Source: an uncultured Glaciecola sp. (GTDB lineage Bacteria; Pseudomonadota; Gammaproteobacteria; Enterobacterales; Alteromonadaceae). From it: a stretch of DNA of 64,000 bases. Position numbers and translations under genes: made by a program. Positions 17,435 to 25,698 of this stretch are shown piece after piece; within the stretch, counting starts at the first letter, position 1; every line of letters begins with the position of its first letter. Where the stretch lies: assembly GCA_947496235.1 (NCBI GenBank), contig CANMCE010000010.1, positions 62,001 to 126,000 on the forward strand, written 5' to 3'. The notes beneath the pieces are model-generated. The model saw nothing but the letters and a program-made list of their open reading frames with translations. It was not told the origin of the DNA and ran no database searches.

Positions 17435-19423
17435 ATGATTAAACTGCAAAATGTCAGTTTGCAACTGGGAACGAAATTTTTACTGGATCAAGCCAGCTTA
17501 GAAGTTTATCCACAACATAAAGTGGCGATCATTGGTCCCAACGGATGTGGTAAAACCTCCTTGTTTGGACTATTAACTGGAAAGCTACAGGCGGATGCTG
17601 GTGAATGGCAAATGCCGAAAGACTGGCGAATTGTTTCCGTTGAACAGCAAATTCTCGATACCCAAAGAACAGCAATTGATTATGTCATTGATGGTGATCG
17701 TCATTTGCGCTCTTTAGAAGCAAGGTTAGCAGAAGCAGAAAAGGAAGAAGATGGCAACAAGTTAGGCTTGCTTCATGATGCACTAGAACAAGCTGGGGCA
17801 TATGATGTTAAACCTAGGGCTGCCACTATCCTTAATGGATTAGGTTTTACTCAAGACAAGCATACTGAACTCGTCAGTAGTTTTTCAGGCGGTTGGCAAA
17901 TGCGTTTGAATCTTGCTAGAGCATTATTATGTCCTTCAGACTTGCTTTTGTTGGACGAACCGACAAACCACCTTGATTTGGATGCAGTGCTTTGGTTAGA
18001 AAACTGGTTACAGGATTATGCAGGAACCTTGTTGCTGATATCCCATGATCAGGCCTTTATTGACAGCATCGCCAAACAAATCGTGAGTTTTGAACAACAA
18101 AAACTTATCAGTTATAGCGGCGGTTATTCAGACTACGAGAAGCAAAAGGCTATGCGATTATCCTTAGCCGCTTCTGAGTTTGAAAAGCAACAGAAAAAGC
18201 GAGCCCATTTAGAAAGCTTTATAAATCGATTTAAAGCTAAGGCTAGTAAAGCTAAACAGGCTCAGTCGCGGGTTAAGCAACTCGAAAAAATGCAAGAGTT
18301 GATGCCTGTTCGACAATCCAACCCCTTCAACTTTGAATTTTTTGAACCTGAAAAATTACCCAATCCATTGGTGGTAATGGATGACATAAAAGTGGGCTAT
18401 GGGGAGCTTGTGATTCTGGCTGATGTGAAGCTTAATTTGGTGCCTGGCAGTCGTATCGGGTTGTTGGGACGCAATGGTGCGGGTAAGTCTACCTTTATAA
18501 AATTGCTGGCGGAAGAATTAGCTCCCTTATCTGGAAAGTACTTACCTTCGGCGGGATTAAAGATTGGCTACTTTGCACAGCATCAAGTGGACAGCCTAGA
18601 CATGCAGGCTTCTCCGCTATTGCATCTGCAACGGTTAGATAAAGGGGCAACGGAACAAACTCTTCGCAATTATTTGGGCGGATTCGGTTTTCATGGGGAC
18701 AACGCATTAGATCCTGTTGCTCCTATGTCTGGCGGCGAAAAAGCCCGCTTGGTTTTAGCCATTTTGGTGTATCAAAAACCTAATTTGCTGTTACTGGATG
18801 AACCGACTAACCACTTAGATATTGAGGTCCGTCAAGCACTCAACTTCGCCTTGCAGACTTATCAGGGGGCAATAGTTTTGGTATCTCATGACCGTAGTTT
18901 GTTGGAGTCGGTGTGTGACGATTTCTATTTAGTGGATAGTGCTCAGGTTGCGCCTTTCAGTGGCAATTTGGATGATTATAAAAAGTGGATGTTGCAGGGC
19001 GCTAAAAAACTGTCTGGACAGTCTAGTCAATCTAATGTGGATAACAATAATGCTGGACAGTCTAGCCAATTGCCTGTGGATAACGCTAATTCAAGTGAAA
19101 CGGCAGCTGATCGTAAACTACAGAAGCGGCTCGAAGCTGAATTTAGACAGGCTATAAAACCTTTAAAAATCAAGTTGTCAGCGAGTGAGCAGAAAATGGC
19201 AGATTTGAACAAAGGTTTATCAGACTGTGAAACAAAAATGTCTAACCCCGAAATTTATAACGATGAGAATAAAGCTGAACTTAAGCAATTGTTGCAAACC
19301 CAAGGGGATTTAAAATCTGAACTTGAAGAAGTTGAAATGGAATGGATGGAAGTCGTCGAGCAAATTGAAGCAAAAGAGCAAGCATTCAATCAATCTTTGA
19401 ATAAGCAAATAGGTAACAGCTAA
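17435..19423 (+). CDS. yheS: ABC-F ATPase YheS
   Basis: Ribosome-associated tandem ATPase of the ABC-F class, about 662 residues, cytosolic. Domain 1: Walker A GPNGCGKTS, signature SFSGGWQMR, Walker B LLLLDEPTNHLD. The inter-domain linker (SEFEKQQKKRAHLESFINRF) is characteristic. Domain 2: GRNGAGKST, MSGGEKARL, LLLLDEPTNHLD. A C-terminal coiled coil follows. ATG 17435 is used because translation then begins MIKLQNVSLQ. Followed by yheT and yheU, so YheS rather than Uup. The linker between domain 2 and the coiled coil holds two in-frame composite repeats (19014-19083) encoding SGQSSQSNVD and AGQSSQLPVDN. Confidence 0.94.
   Translation: MIKLQNVSLQLGTKFLLDQASLEVYPQHKVAIIGPNGCGKTSLFGLLTGKLQADAGEWQMPKDWRIVSVEQQILDTQRTAIDYVIDGDRHLRSLEARLAEAEKEEDGNKLGLLHDALEQAGAYDVKPRAATILNGLGFTQDKHTELVSSFSGGWQMRLNLARALLCPSDLLLLDEPTNHLDLDAVLWLENWLQDYAGTLLLISHDQAFIDSIAKQIVSFEQQKLISYSGGYSDYEKQKAMRLSLAASEFEKQQKKRAHLESFINRFKAKASKAKQAQSRVKQLEKMQELMPVRQSNPFNFEFFEPEKLPNPLVVMDDIKVGYGELVILADVKLNLVPGSRIGLLGRNGAGKSTFIKLLAEELAPLSGKYLPSAGLKIGYFAQHQVDSLDMQASPLLHLQRLDKGATEQTLRNYLGGFGFHGDNALDPVAPMSGGEKARLVLAILVYQKPNLLLLDEPTNHLDIEVRQALNFALQTYQGAIVLVSHDRSLLESVCDDFYLVDSAQVAPFSGNLDDYKKWMLQGAKKLSGQSSQSNVDNNNAGQSSQLPVDNANSSETAADRKLQKRLEAEFRQAIKPLKIKLSASEQKMADLNKGLSDCETKMSNPEIYNDENKAELKQLLQTQGDLKSELEEVEMEWMEVVEQIEAKEQAFNQSLNKQIGNS
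19014..19083 (+). repeat. tandem dimer of the palindrome plus DnaA-box unit, inside yheS
   Basis: Two exact palindromes CTGGACAGTCTAG at 19014-19026 and 19053-19065 (period 39). Each is followed after exactly 9 bp by a perfect TGTGGATAA, at 19036-19044 and 19075-19083. The reverse complement TTATCCACA is the canonical DnaA box. The whole block is in frame and stop-free in yheS. Confidence 0.92.
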
Positions 19424-19425
19424 AA

Positions 19426-19929
19426 GTGGACTTGATTTGTTCTCAACATTTCTGGCAATACTCTATCAATAGGTACTCGTTAGAGACGGTCAAAAATGCC
19501 TTAATAAACCTTCAAGATGAATTTGGAATAAACGTAAATCTAGTTCTTTTTATTATGTACTTAAGTCATCAAGGGGTTTTTATTACTGAACGGCTCGTAT
19601 TGGAATTGCGCCAAGCAATAGAGGAACTGGACAGTCTAGTCACAATCCAAAGGCATAAAAGAAGAGCGTTAAAAAACCTAGATAAACTGAAATATCAGCA
19701 AGCTTTGGCAGAAGAACTGGACATGGAAAAAGCTATCCAAGCAACCTTGGTAAACAGTTTTAATGATCTCATTGATAATAAAAACAAGGCATTACAAGAT
19801 CCACTGGACAGTCTAGCTTGTTTATCTACGGGTGATTTAGCAAAAATGCCTAGACTGTCCAGCTTACTCCCTAGACTGTCCAGCTTACTCAAACTGCTGG
19901 CGGAGAACACCACTGCCCATGACCTTTAA
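19426..19929 (+). CDS. TIGR02444 / DUF2390 family protein
   Basis: 167 residues from a GTG start 2 bp after the yheS stop. The N-terminal part (FWQYSINRYSLETVKNALIN, then INVNLVLFIMYLS) matches the TIGR02444 family, which commonly lies between yheS and yheT. Function unknown. The C-terminal half is helical and contains four copies of the dispersed palindrome, read as LDSL twice and PRLSSLLPRLSSLL near the end, so much of the tail derives from repeat sequence. Overlaps yheT by 11 bp. Confidence 0.82.
   Translation: MDLICSQHFWQYSINRYSLETVKNALINLQDEFGINVNLVLFIMYLSHQGVFITERLVLELRQAIEELDSLVTIQRHKRRALKNLDKLKYQQALAEELDMEKAIQATLVNSFNDLIDNKNKALQDPLDSLACLSTGDLAKMPRLSSLLPRLSSLLKLLAENTTAHDL
19627..19639 (+). 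repeat. dispersed palindrome copy in the TIGR02444 gene
   Basis: Exact CTGGACAGTCTAG followed by TCA, read as ELDSLV. No box-like 9-mer follows at 9 bp. Confidence 0.85.
19804..19883. repeat. three palindrome copies in the tail of the TIGR02444 gene
   Basis: CTGGACAGTCTAG at 19804-19816 (plus orientation), then CTAGACTGTCCAG at 19850-19862 and 19871-19883 (minus orientation). The last two lie in a perfect 21-bp tandem period read as PRLSSLL twice. A DnaA-box-like TTATCTACG (7 of 9) at 19822-19830 stands 19 bp from the second copy, which is 9 bp plus about one helical turn. Confidence 0.85.
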
Positions 19930-20908
19930 TACGCAATTTGGAAAGCTTAGCCAGGCAGGGTTTGAGGTGCCTAACTGGGCTAGAAATTCTCATATACAAA
20001 CAATTTGGCCAAAATATTTTGTTAAACAACCACAAGTAAAGACGGTAAATGAAAGAATCAACACCCCAGACGGTGATTTTCTCGACTTAGCTTGGTACCT
20101 TCCAACAAAGCCAAAAGCACTAGTAGTTGCATTTCACGGCCTAGAGGGGTCGATAAATTCTCATTACATCAAGTTCGTCTTTGAAAACCTCTATCAACAG
20201 GGATTTGGTTGTGTATTAATGCATTTTCGAGGATGCTCTGGAGAAATAAATCTAACGTCCAGAGCCTATCATTCTGGTGAAACTACTGATCCCTTGCATG
20301 TCATTAATCTGCTTGAAAAAAAGTATCCAGACCTACCTTTATTTGCTGTTGGCTTTTCTCTCGGTGGCAATATGCTGTTAAAGCTTATTGCAAATCAGAA
20401 GACGCATCTAAAAGCAGCAGTGGCAGTATCAGCGCCAATAAACTTACAAGCCAGTGCAGATGCAATAAACCAAGGGTTTGCCAAGGTCTATCAAAAACAC
20501 TTATTAAAAACCATGAAGCAAAATATGCTCAAAAAATTTGCCAACATGGATATGAGCTCGGAACTGTCAATAACGCCAAATGAGATAAAACAACTATCCA
20601 GCTTTTGGCAATTTGATCAGCATATCACTTCAAAATTACATGGTTACAAGAATGCAATTGATTATTATGAAAAGGCCAGCGCATTGCCAGATTTGCATAA
20701 GATCAAAGCACCTAGTTTAATCATACATGCTAAAGACGATCCCTTTATGAATGATAAGGTCATTCCCACGAGTCAGCAGCTATCATCTTCTGTGGCCTAT
20801 GAGTTGAGTCAACATGGCGGCCATGTCGGATTTATGCGTGGTACTATTACCAGTCCCAAAATGTGGTTACCACAGAGAATCAGTGCATTTTTTCAGGAGC
20901 AACTATGA
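19919..20908 (+). CDS. yheT: YheT-family alpha/beta hydrolase
   Basis: 329 residues. Nucleophile elbow GFSLGGNML, oxyanion-region [12 protein letters not shown], acidic residue in HAKDDPFM and histidine in QHGGHVGF complete the triad. The N-terminal [12 protein letters not shown] is a family hallmark. Homologues are linked to ester hydrolysis, with natural substrate unclear. Start ATG 19919 overlaps the preceding gene by 11 bp and the stop overlaps yheU by 4 bp (ATGA), so the operon is translationally coupled. Confidence 0.92.
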   Translation: MTFNTQFGKLSQAGFEVPNWARNSHIQTIWPKYFVKQPQVKTVNERINTPDGDFLDLAWYLPTKPKALVVAFHGLEGSINSHYIKFVFENLYQQGFGCVLMHFRGCSGEINLTSRAYHSGETTDPLHVINLLEKKYPDLPLFAVGFSLGGNMLLKLIANQKTHLKAAVAVSAPINLQASADAINQGFAKVYQKHLLKTMKQNMLKKFANMDMSSELSITPNEIKQLSSFWQFDQHITSKLHGYKNAIDYYEKASALPDLHKIKAPSLIIHAKDDPFMNDKVIPTSQQLSSSVAYELSQHGGHVGFMRGTITSPKMWLPQRISAFFQEQL

Positions 20909-21129
20909 TAATTCCTTATCAGGAAATACAGCAAGATACTTTGATAAACCTTATCGAGAGTTTTGTATTGCGTGAGGGGACTGACTACGGTGAGGATGAA
21001 AAATCGCTAGAAGAAAAAGTGCAGGATATTTTAACCCAACTGCAACGCAAAGAAGTGGTGATTCAATATTCAGAAGAGTATGAATCTATCAATATAGTGC
21101 CAAAAGACCATCTTAAACACAGTGAATAA
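20905..21129 (+). CDS. yheU: UPF0270 family protein YheU
   Basis: 74 residues, acidic, no membrane segment. It starts [20 protein letters not shown] and contains [10 protein letters not shown], both diagnostic of UPF0270. The ATG overlaps the yheT stop codon and AGGAG lies just upstream. Function unknown. Confidence 0.93.
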   Translation: MIIPYQEIQQDTLINLIESFVLREGTDYGEDEKSLEEKVQDILTQLQRKEVVIQYSEEYESINIVPKDHLKHSE

Positions 21130-21157
21130 CGCCCTTACAGGTTAGGCCTAAAGGGCG
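21130..21157. terminator. inverted repeat between convergent yheU and yceI
   Basis: CGCCCTT at 21130-21136 and AAGGGCG at 21151-21157 form a 7-bp stem around a 14-nt loop that contains the palindrome AGGCCT. It lies in the 38-bp gap between convergent genes, where a shared terminator is expected. No long T run is present. Confidence 0.5.
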
Positions 21158-21167
21158 CATGTATCAA

Positions 21168-21752
21168 TTATTCAAATACCACGTAAAACGTTAAAGGCAC
21201 AGTTTCTGAGATAGCTTTTAAGCCAGCCACTTCACGTAAAGCTTCAATCCCCTTATCCAACCCAAATTCACTAGCTTTAATCACTGTTGGTTTTACAGTA
21301 GCTGCTGCAACTTTGCCGTCTTCCAATCCGGTAATTACCACGTCAAAGCTATATGCTTGGGTTTGACCACTAATGGTAAGGTCACCAGAGACGGTAGCTA
21401 GCGTGCTTTCACCTGATTCAAGAGCGAGCAACGATTTATCCAAATCGGCGCTAAACGTTGCTTTGGCAAAATCGGCGACATTAAACAGCATTTTTTGCAT
21501 GCGTTCGTTTCGAATGGGGATCATGGTTTCAACAGAGGCTAAATCGATGTTTAACGTTAATTTACCTTGCTCATCTATTACGCCATCAAACTGTTTAAAT
21601 GAATGCGTTTCAGTAATATTGGTATTTTTAGTTGAGAGAAAGTTTACTGAGCTCACAGATGGATTTAATGTGAGTTGAGCAAAAGCATTACTGCTGATAA
21701 AAGCAAGACTTAGTAATATAGCTTTTGCAGTGAAATTAGATAGCAAGCGCAT
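21168..21752 (-). CDS. YceI-family periplasmic lipid-binding-type protein
   Basis: 194 residues with signal peptide MRLLSNFTAKAILLSLAFISSNAFA. The mature part follows the YceI/lipocalin-like barrel pattern: SSVNFLSTKNTNITETHSFKQ, LTLNIDLASVETMIPIRNERM, ATVSGDLTISGQTQAYSFDV. YceI proteins bind isoprenoid-like ligands. The ligand here is unknown. Confidence 0.88.
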   Translation of the reverse strand: MRLLSNFTAKAILLSLAFISSNAFAQLTLNPSVSSVNFLSTKNTNITETHSFKQFDGVIDEQGKLTLNIDLASVETMIPIRNERMQKMLFNVADFAKATFSADLDKSLLALESGESTLATVSGDLTISGQTQAYSFDVVITGLEDGKVAAATVKPTVIKASEFGLDKGIEALREVAGLKAISETVPLTFYVVFE

Positions 21753-21774
21753 AGTTAACCTTAGATTTTGATTA

Positions 21775-22593
21775 TTAGTATTCTATTATACTGCGCCAAT
21801 TGACCCGTTGATCACCTAGCACCACAAAATCTGGGTTTGTCACAATATCTCTTTGATTGTAAGTCAATTCATCAAAGGTTGCGGCGCGGATTTCTCCGCC
21901 AGCTTCATTTATGATGCACTGGGAAGCACCTGTATCCCATTCTCCGGTAACGCCTAGGCGCATAAATACATCGGCTTTGCCTTCGGCGATAAAACAGGCT
22001 TTCAACGAACAACTACCAGTGGGCAATGTTTGGAATTCGCGCTTGCTAGTAAGCTTGTTCAGTACTTTTTCTCTAGACTGTCTACGACTTATTGCGATCA
22101 CGATAACGTCTTCAGTTGGTACTGAAAATTCACGCACTTTAATGGGTTTAGTTTCAATTGGGCATCGCTTATACGCGCCTTCATTATCGCTTGCAAAATA
22201 AAGAGACTGTCCACAAGGCCAGTAAATCACCCCGACCACAGGACGGTTATTTTCGATAAGCGCAATATTTACGGTGAAATCGCCAGAGCGAGCGATAAAC
22301 TCTTGGGTCCCGTCGATAGGATCAATCAACCAATAGCGTTGCCATTGTGACCGTTCAGCAAGCGGTGGAATCGACGTTTCCTCTGACATTATAGGGATTT
22401 CAGGGGTCAGTCTTTGTAGCGCCTCAACGATAATCTCGTTGGCTTTATAATCCGCTGTAGTAACAGGAGATTCATCTTCTTTTTCGTATGCTTCAAAATC
22501 ACCTTTATCGTATATATCTAAGATTTCCTGACCCGCTTTAACAGCAATTTCTTTAGCTATTTCTAACAACTCAGCCTGTGATTTTGACATCAT
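21775..22593 (-). CDS. cysQ: 3'(2'),5'-bisphosphate nucleotidase CysQ
   Basis: Mg-dependent, Li-sensitive phosphatase of the inositol monophosphatase superfamily that recycles PAP/PAPS from sulfate assimilation. 272 residues. Motifs: SPVTTADYKANEII, PIMSEETS, metal-binding WLIDPIDGTQEFI, and GEWDTGASQCIINEAGGEI. The start at 22593 (MMSKSQAELLE) uses GGAG 9 nt upstream and overlaps the nudE stop by 4 bp. The cysQ-nudE pairing is common in gammaproteobacteria. Confidence 0.92.
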   Translation of the reverse strand: MMSKSQAELLEIAKEIAVKAGQEILDIYDKGDFEAYEKEDESPVTTADYKANEIIVEALQRLTPEIPIMSEETSIPPLAERSQWQRYWLIDPIDGTQEFIARSGDFTVNIALIENNRPVVGVIYWPCGQSLYFASDNEGAYKRCPIETKPIKVREFSVPTEDVIVIAISRRQSREKVLNKLTSKREFQTLPTGSCSLKACFIAEGKADVFMRLGVTGEWDTGASQCIINEAGGEIRAATFDELTYNQRDIVTNPDFVVLGDQRVNWRSIIEY

Positions 22594-23153
22594 TGATTTT
22601 TTCTCCATCTGTCTAACATCAATAACGCTGCGACGCTTCGCGCTTCTGAAAAATCTGGTAGTGCAAGCAAGGCGTCTATCTCATCTATTGGCCAAGGCAC
22701 TACTTCAAGAGGTTCGGGTTCATCACCTTCTAATTGGGAAGGATATAAATCCTGAGCAATTATAATATGCATACCCGCATTAAAAAATGTAGGTGCCATA
22801 AGTACCTGTTTCAACGCCGTAAATTCCTTAGCCGCATAACCAACTTCTTCTTGTAACTCTCGATTTGCAGCTTGGTCAGGAGACTCTCCTGGATCTATCA
22901 AACCTTTGGGGAATCCTAGTTGATAAGAATGGGTACCCGCGGCATATTCACGGATTAACAACATAGTGTTGGCATCTAATAAGGGAATGATCATCACAGC
23001 ACCCCGGCCACCGCCGGCCATGCGTTCAAAAATGCGCGTAGCGCCATTACTGAATTCTAAATCGACTTCTTCAATGCGAAAAAAGCGGCTTTTCGCTACT
23101 TCTCGGGTTTGATGAATTATTGGGACAGCTTTTTGTTTATCTTCTTTGCTCAT
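22590..23153 (-). CDS. nudE: ADP compounds hydrolase NudE (Nudix)
   Basis: Nudix hydrolase acting on ADP-ribose, NADH and related dinucleotides. The Nudix box is complete: GLIDPGESPDQAANRELQEEVGY, here listed by its key residues Gly, the first Glu, and REL-EEVG. The N-terminal ARSRFF-type strand (VAKSRFFRIEEVDLEFSNG) matches E. coli NudE. Start at 23153 (MSKEDKQK) is chosen by that similarity; an in-frame ATG at 23183 is an alternative, and neither has a strong ribosome site. 187 residues. Confidence 0.9.
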   Translation of the reverse strand: MSKEDKQKAVPIIHQTREVAKSRFFRIEEVDLEFSNGATRIFERMAGGGRGAVMIIPLLDANTMLLIREYAAGTHSYQLGFPKGLIDPGESPDQAANRELQEEVGYAAKEFTALKQVLMAPTFFNAGMHIIIAQDLYPSQLEGDEPEPLEVVPWPIDEIDALLALPDFSEARSVAALLMLDRWRKNQ

Positions 23154-23218
23154 GGTGTTAACACAAGATACACTAATGCTCATTCATATTGTTGCTACAG
23201 TACCATAAGGAAAACAGA

Positions 23219-23923
23219 TTGGCACTCTTCCCCTGGCATAACATAGAAACAGTTTTGTTAGATATGGACGGTACTTTATTGGACCTCAATTTCGATAATA
23301 AGTTTTGGTTAGAACATTTACCACAAAAACTTGCTGAACAAACTAACAAACCCTTACAAGACTGCATGGATGAAATGATGCAGGCATATTCGGAAGTTAA
23401 AGGGCAATTGCAATGGTATTGCCTGGATTATTGGGAACAGCGTTTGCAGTTGGATATTATGGATGCCAAACAAGATCTGAAACATCTGATCCGATTTAGA
23501 GACGATGCCATTCCATTTTTAGATGCTCTTCATCAGTCCGGTAGAGAGGTTGCGTTAGTCACCAATGCCCACCCTGGTACTTTGCGATTGAAAGTAGAGC
23601 AAACTGCCTTGGATCAACATATAGATACGCTTATCTCGACCCATGAATTTGGTGTTAGCAAGGAATCTCAGTTACTTTGGCAACGACTGCAAGAAAGATT
23701 AGAATTTGACCCTGCTCACACATTATTTGTCGATGATAGCCAAGTCATTTTGGATGCTGCTAAAGAGTTTGGTATAGCCTACACCTTAGGTATAACCAAC
23801 CCCGATAGCCAGTTACCGGAAAATGAAATCCATGGGCATCAACACACCAATAATTATCACGATCTTTTGGATGCGATTATCCAAGATAATTTTTCAGCAG
23901 GTTCTACAGGGAAAAATAAGTGA
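23219..23923 (+). CDS. yrfG: GMP/IMP nucleotidase YrfG (HAD family)
   Basis: HAD-superfamily 5'-nucleotidase for purine monophosphates, 234 residues. Motif I is VLLDMDGTLLDLNFDN, motif II ALVTNAH, motif III/IV KESQLLWQRL and LFVDDSQVILDAA. The start is a TTG at 23219 with AAGGA 7 nt upstream (23207-23211), giving MALFPWHNIETVLLDMDG. Divergent from nudE as in E. coli; overlaps yjjX by 4 bp. Confidence 0.9.
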   Translation: MALFPWHNIETVLLDMDGTLLDLNFDNKFWLEHLPQKLAEQTNKPLQDCMDEMMQAYSEVKGQLQWYCLDYWEQRLQLDIMDAKQDLKHLIRFRDDAIPFLDALHQSGREVALVTNAHPGTLRLKVEQTALDQHIDTLISTHEFGVSKESQLLWQRLQERLEFDPAHTLFVDDSQVILDAAKEFGIAYTLGITNPDSQLPENEIHGHQHTNNYHDLLDAIIQDNFSAGSTGKNK

Positions 23924-24453
23924 GTAGTTTAAAAATCAATGTGGGCTCTAACAACCCAGTTAAAATCAATGCCGCTAGGGTAGCTTTTGAGCAGGTTTTT
24001 CCGAATCAGGAAATTGTTACCTTAGGTGTAAGTGTTGATTCTGGTGTAGCCGACCAACCTATGGATTATGAAGCAACCCGTTTGGGTGCGCAAAATCGTG
24101 TTGAAGCCCTAATAAAAAATAGCGAAGCGGACTATTACATCGCTTACGAAGGTGGTGTGGATGTATTTGAAGATGGACCTAAAACCTTTGCTGTGATTTG
24201 TATTTCAAATGGTGATAAGACCTATTTGGGACAAACATCTACATTACCTATTCCTACTTCAGTTTATGAGCAATTGTTGTCGGGTATTGAGTTAGGAACG
24301 GCTATAGATGCACTGTTTGATACTCAGAACATCAAGCAAAAAGGTGGAGCCATCGGACAATTCACCCAAGGGATAGAAACCCGTCAGTCTATTTACCAAA
24401 GCGCGACTGTTTTGGCGCTGGCGCCTTTCGTTCATAGCACACTTTTTGATTGA
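23920..24453 (+). CDS. yjjX: inosine/xanthosine triphosphatase YjjX
   Basis: House-cleaning NTPase that removes ITP and XTP. 177 residues, DUF84 fold. Visible motifs: INVGSNNPVKINAARVAFEQ at the N-terminus, VSVDSGVADQPMDYEATRLGAQNR, AYEGGVD, and KGGAIGQFTQG. GTG start overlapping the yrfG stop (GTGA). Placed with a purine nucleotidase, so the two may act together in nucleotide clean-up (inference). Confidence 0.92.
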   Translation: MSSLKINVGSNNPVKINAARVAFEQVFPNQEIVTLGVSVDSGVADQPMDYEATRLGAQNRVEALIKNSEADYYIAYEGGVDVFEDGPKTFAVICISNGDKTYLGQTSTLPIPTSVYEQLLSGIELGTAIDALFDTQNIKQKGGAIGQFTQGIETRQSIYQSATVLALAPFVHSTLFD

Positions 24454-24459
24454 GCCGAC

Positions 24460-25218
24460 TTACCAGGTTTTTTCAAAAATCTTGTATTCACCGCGCTGGG
24501 TTTCGCGTCCGAAATAAGGCGCCGCTTGTTTAATTTCAGGCGGTAAACTGGGATCTATAGTAAATGTGCCGGTAGGTGTAATTGCACCGGACGCCGATAT
24601 GCTAATTTGTGCATTAAGCTTAATTTCGTTGTCGCCAGCTATGGTTAAAAGGTAGTTATTTTGTTGGCAGGATAATTGGGCTTCAAAATCTCCCAATTCA
24701 ATCAATTTGTTATTCGCGGTAACAGAAGCGTTAGGCCAACTTCCGGTTCCCGAGAGTGAAATACAGCCATCTTCTTGGGTAAATTCGGTTAAATTAATAC
24801 GAATTCGACCGTCAGCAGTGATGACAACTGGAAGTTGACGTTGCGCAAGTATCTGTTTGATTGGTAAATACGCTTGAAAGTCTTCTGCATGCAGATATTT
24901 AGGGTTTAGCAAGCTAGTTTGTATTAAGCCTTTAATATAAATTTGGTCAGTATTACGCACATTGCCGGCATTTACATTGACTTGCGCATCTAACCATAGC
25001 AATGGCAAAGCAGACAGCGTCCATTCAACTTTCTCAATACTTATCCCATTGACAATAACTCGTTCTGCAACGCCGTTAAATAAGGTGCCTGTGGGCGTCA
25101 CAATTGCTAAATTTGGATTGTCCTTGGCTGCAAGTTGAATCAAAGAAGCTGGGGCATAAGCCACTAGAAATACCACGTAAACAATGATTGAAAACAAGAT
25201 CCACTGCCATGTTTTCAT
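24460..25218 (-). CDS. gspN: type II secretion protein GspN
   Basis: Last gene of the gsp operon, 252 residues. One N-terminal transmembrane anchor (WQWILFSIIVYVVFLVAYA) and a periplasmic beta-rich domain (VEWTLSALPLLWLDAQVN, GTGSWPNAS, PTGTFTIDP). GspN is not essential in all type II systems. The start overlaps the gspM stop by 1 bp, indicating coupling. Confidence 0.88.
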   Translation of the reverse strand: MKTWQWILFSIIVYVVFLVAYAPASLIQLAAKDNPNLAIVTPTGTLFNGVAERVIVNGISIEKVEWTLSALPLLWLDAQVNVNAGNVRNTDQIYIKGLIQTSLLNPKYLHAEDFQAYLPIKQILAQRQLPVVITADGRIRINLTEFTQEDGCISLSGTGSWPNASVTANNKLIELGDFEAQLSCQQNNYLLTIAGDNEIKLNAQISISASGAITPTGTFTIDPSLPPEIKQAAPYFGRETQRGEYKIFEKTW

Positions 25219-25694
25219 TACAGTTTCCCTAATTGCAGGCGTCTGACTTGCACTATGCCTTGTTCATCAGTTTCAGAAATATCCGATTGCACTATCACAA
25301 CGCCTCTTTGCTCAAGGTTATTTAGCCATTGCATTAGGTCATTAAAAGGGACGGCATCTATCCAAACCTGTAATTCCTCTCCTTGAGGTTGCATACGAGA
25401 AACAGAAATCCCAGCATTACGAGTAGTTTGGTTAATAACTTGAGTTAAAGAACCAGAGAAACTTTGCGACTGATTGCCTTGGCGCAATAATATCGCTCGG
25501 TTGGCTTGTTCCTCAAGCCAAGTGTTTAATTCACGATCACTATTAAGGCCGGCCCTATTGGTGTCAATTGCGTTATTTAATGGTGCCCATATCACAAGAT
25601 AAAACAATGCAACTAGGGTCATTATACCTGCCCCGATGACCAAATAACGTTCTCGTTCGCTGAGGTTTTTAAACCACTGCTTTAATCCGTCCAT
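25218..25694 (-). CDS. gspM: type II secretion protein GspM
   Basis: 158 residues, bitopic inner-membrane protein. Short cytoplasmic part with NLSERERYLVIGAG, one transmembrane helix (about 17-37), and a periplasmic ferredoxin-like domain. It partners GspL in the assembly platform. Four bp after gspL. Confidence 0.9.
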   Translation of the reverse strand: MDGLKQWFKNLSERERYLVIGAGIMTLVALFYLVIWAPLNNAIDTNRAGLNSDRELNTWLEEQANRAILLRQGNQSQSFSGSLTQVINQTTRNAGISVSRMQPQGEELQVWIDAVPFNDLMQWLNNLEQRGVVIVQSDISETDEQGIVQVRRLQLGKL

Positions 25695-25698
25695 ATGT

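Noticed and set aside
17506-17514. Perfect TTATCCACA early in yheS
   Set aside because: No palindrome near it and encoded by ordinary family sequence (VYPQHK), so taken as chance.
18588-18599. TGGACAGCCTAG in yheS
   Set aside because: Mismatch in the core, no flank or box; treated as chance.
19014-19083. CRISPR-like array
   Set aside because: Only two units with similar, not distinct, spacers; repeats too short and translated.
22073-22085. CTAGACTGTCTAC in cysQ, close to the palindrome
   Set aside because: Read with A in the centre it breaks the invariant G at position 3, and lacks the usual flank. It may be a decayed copy but is not counted.
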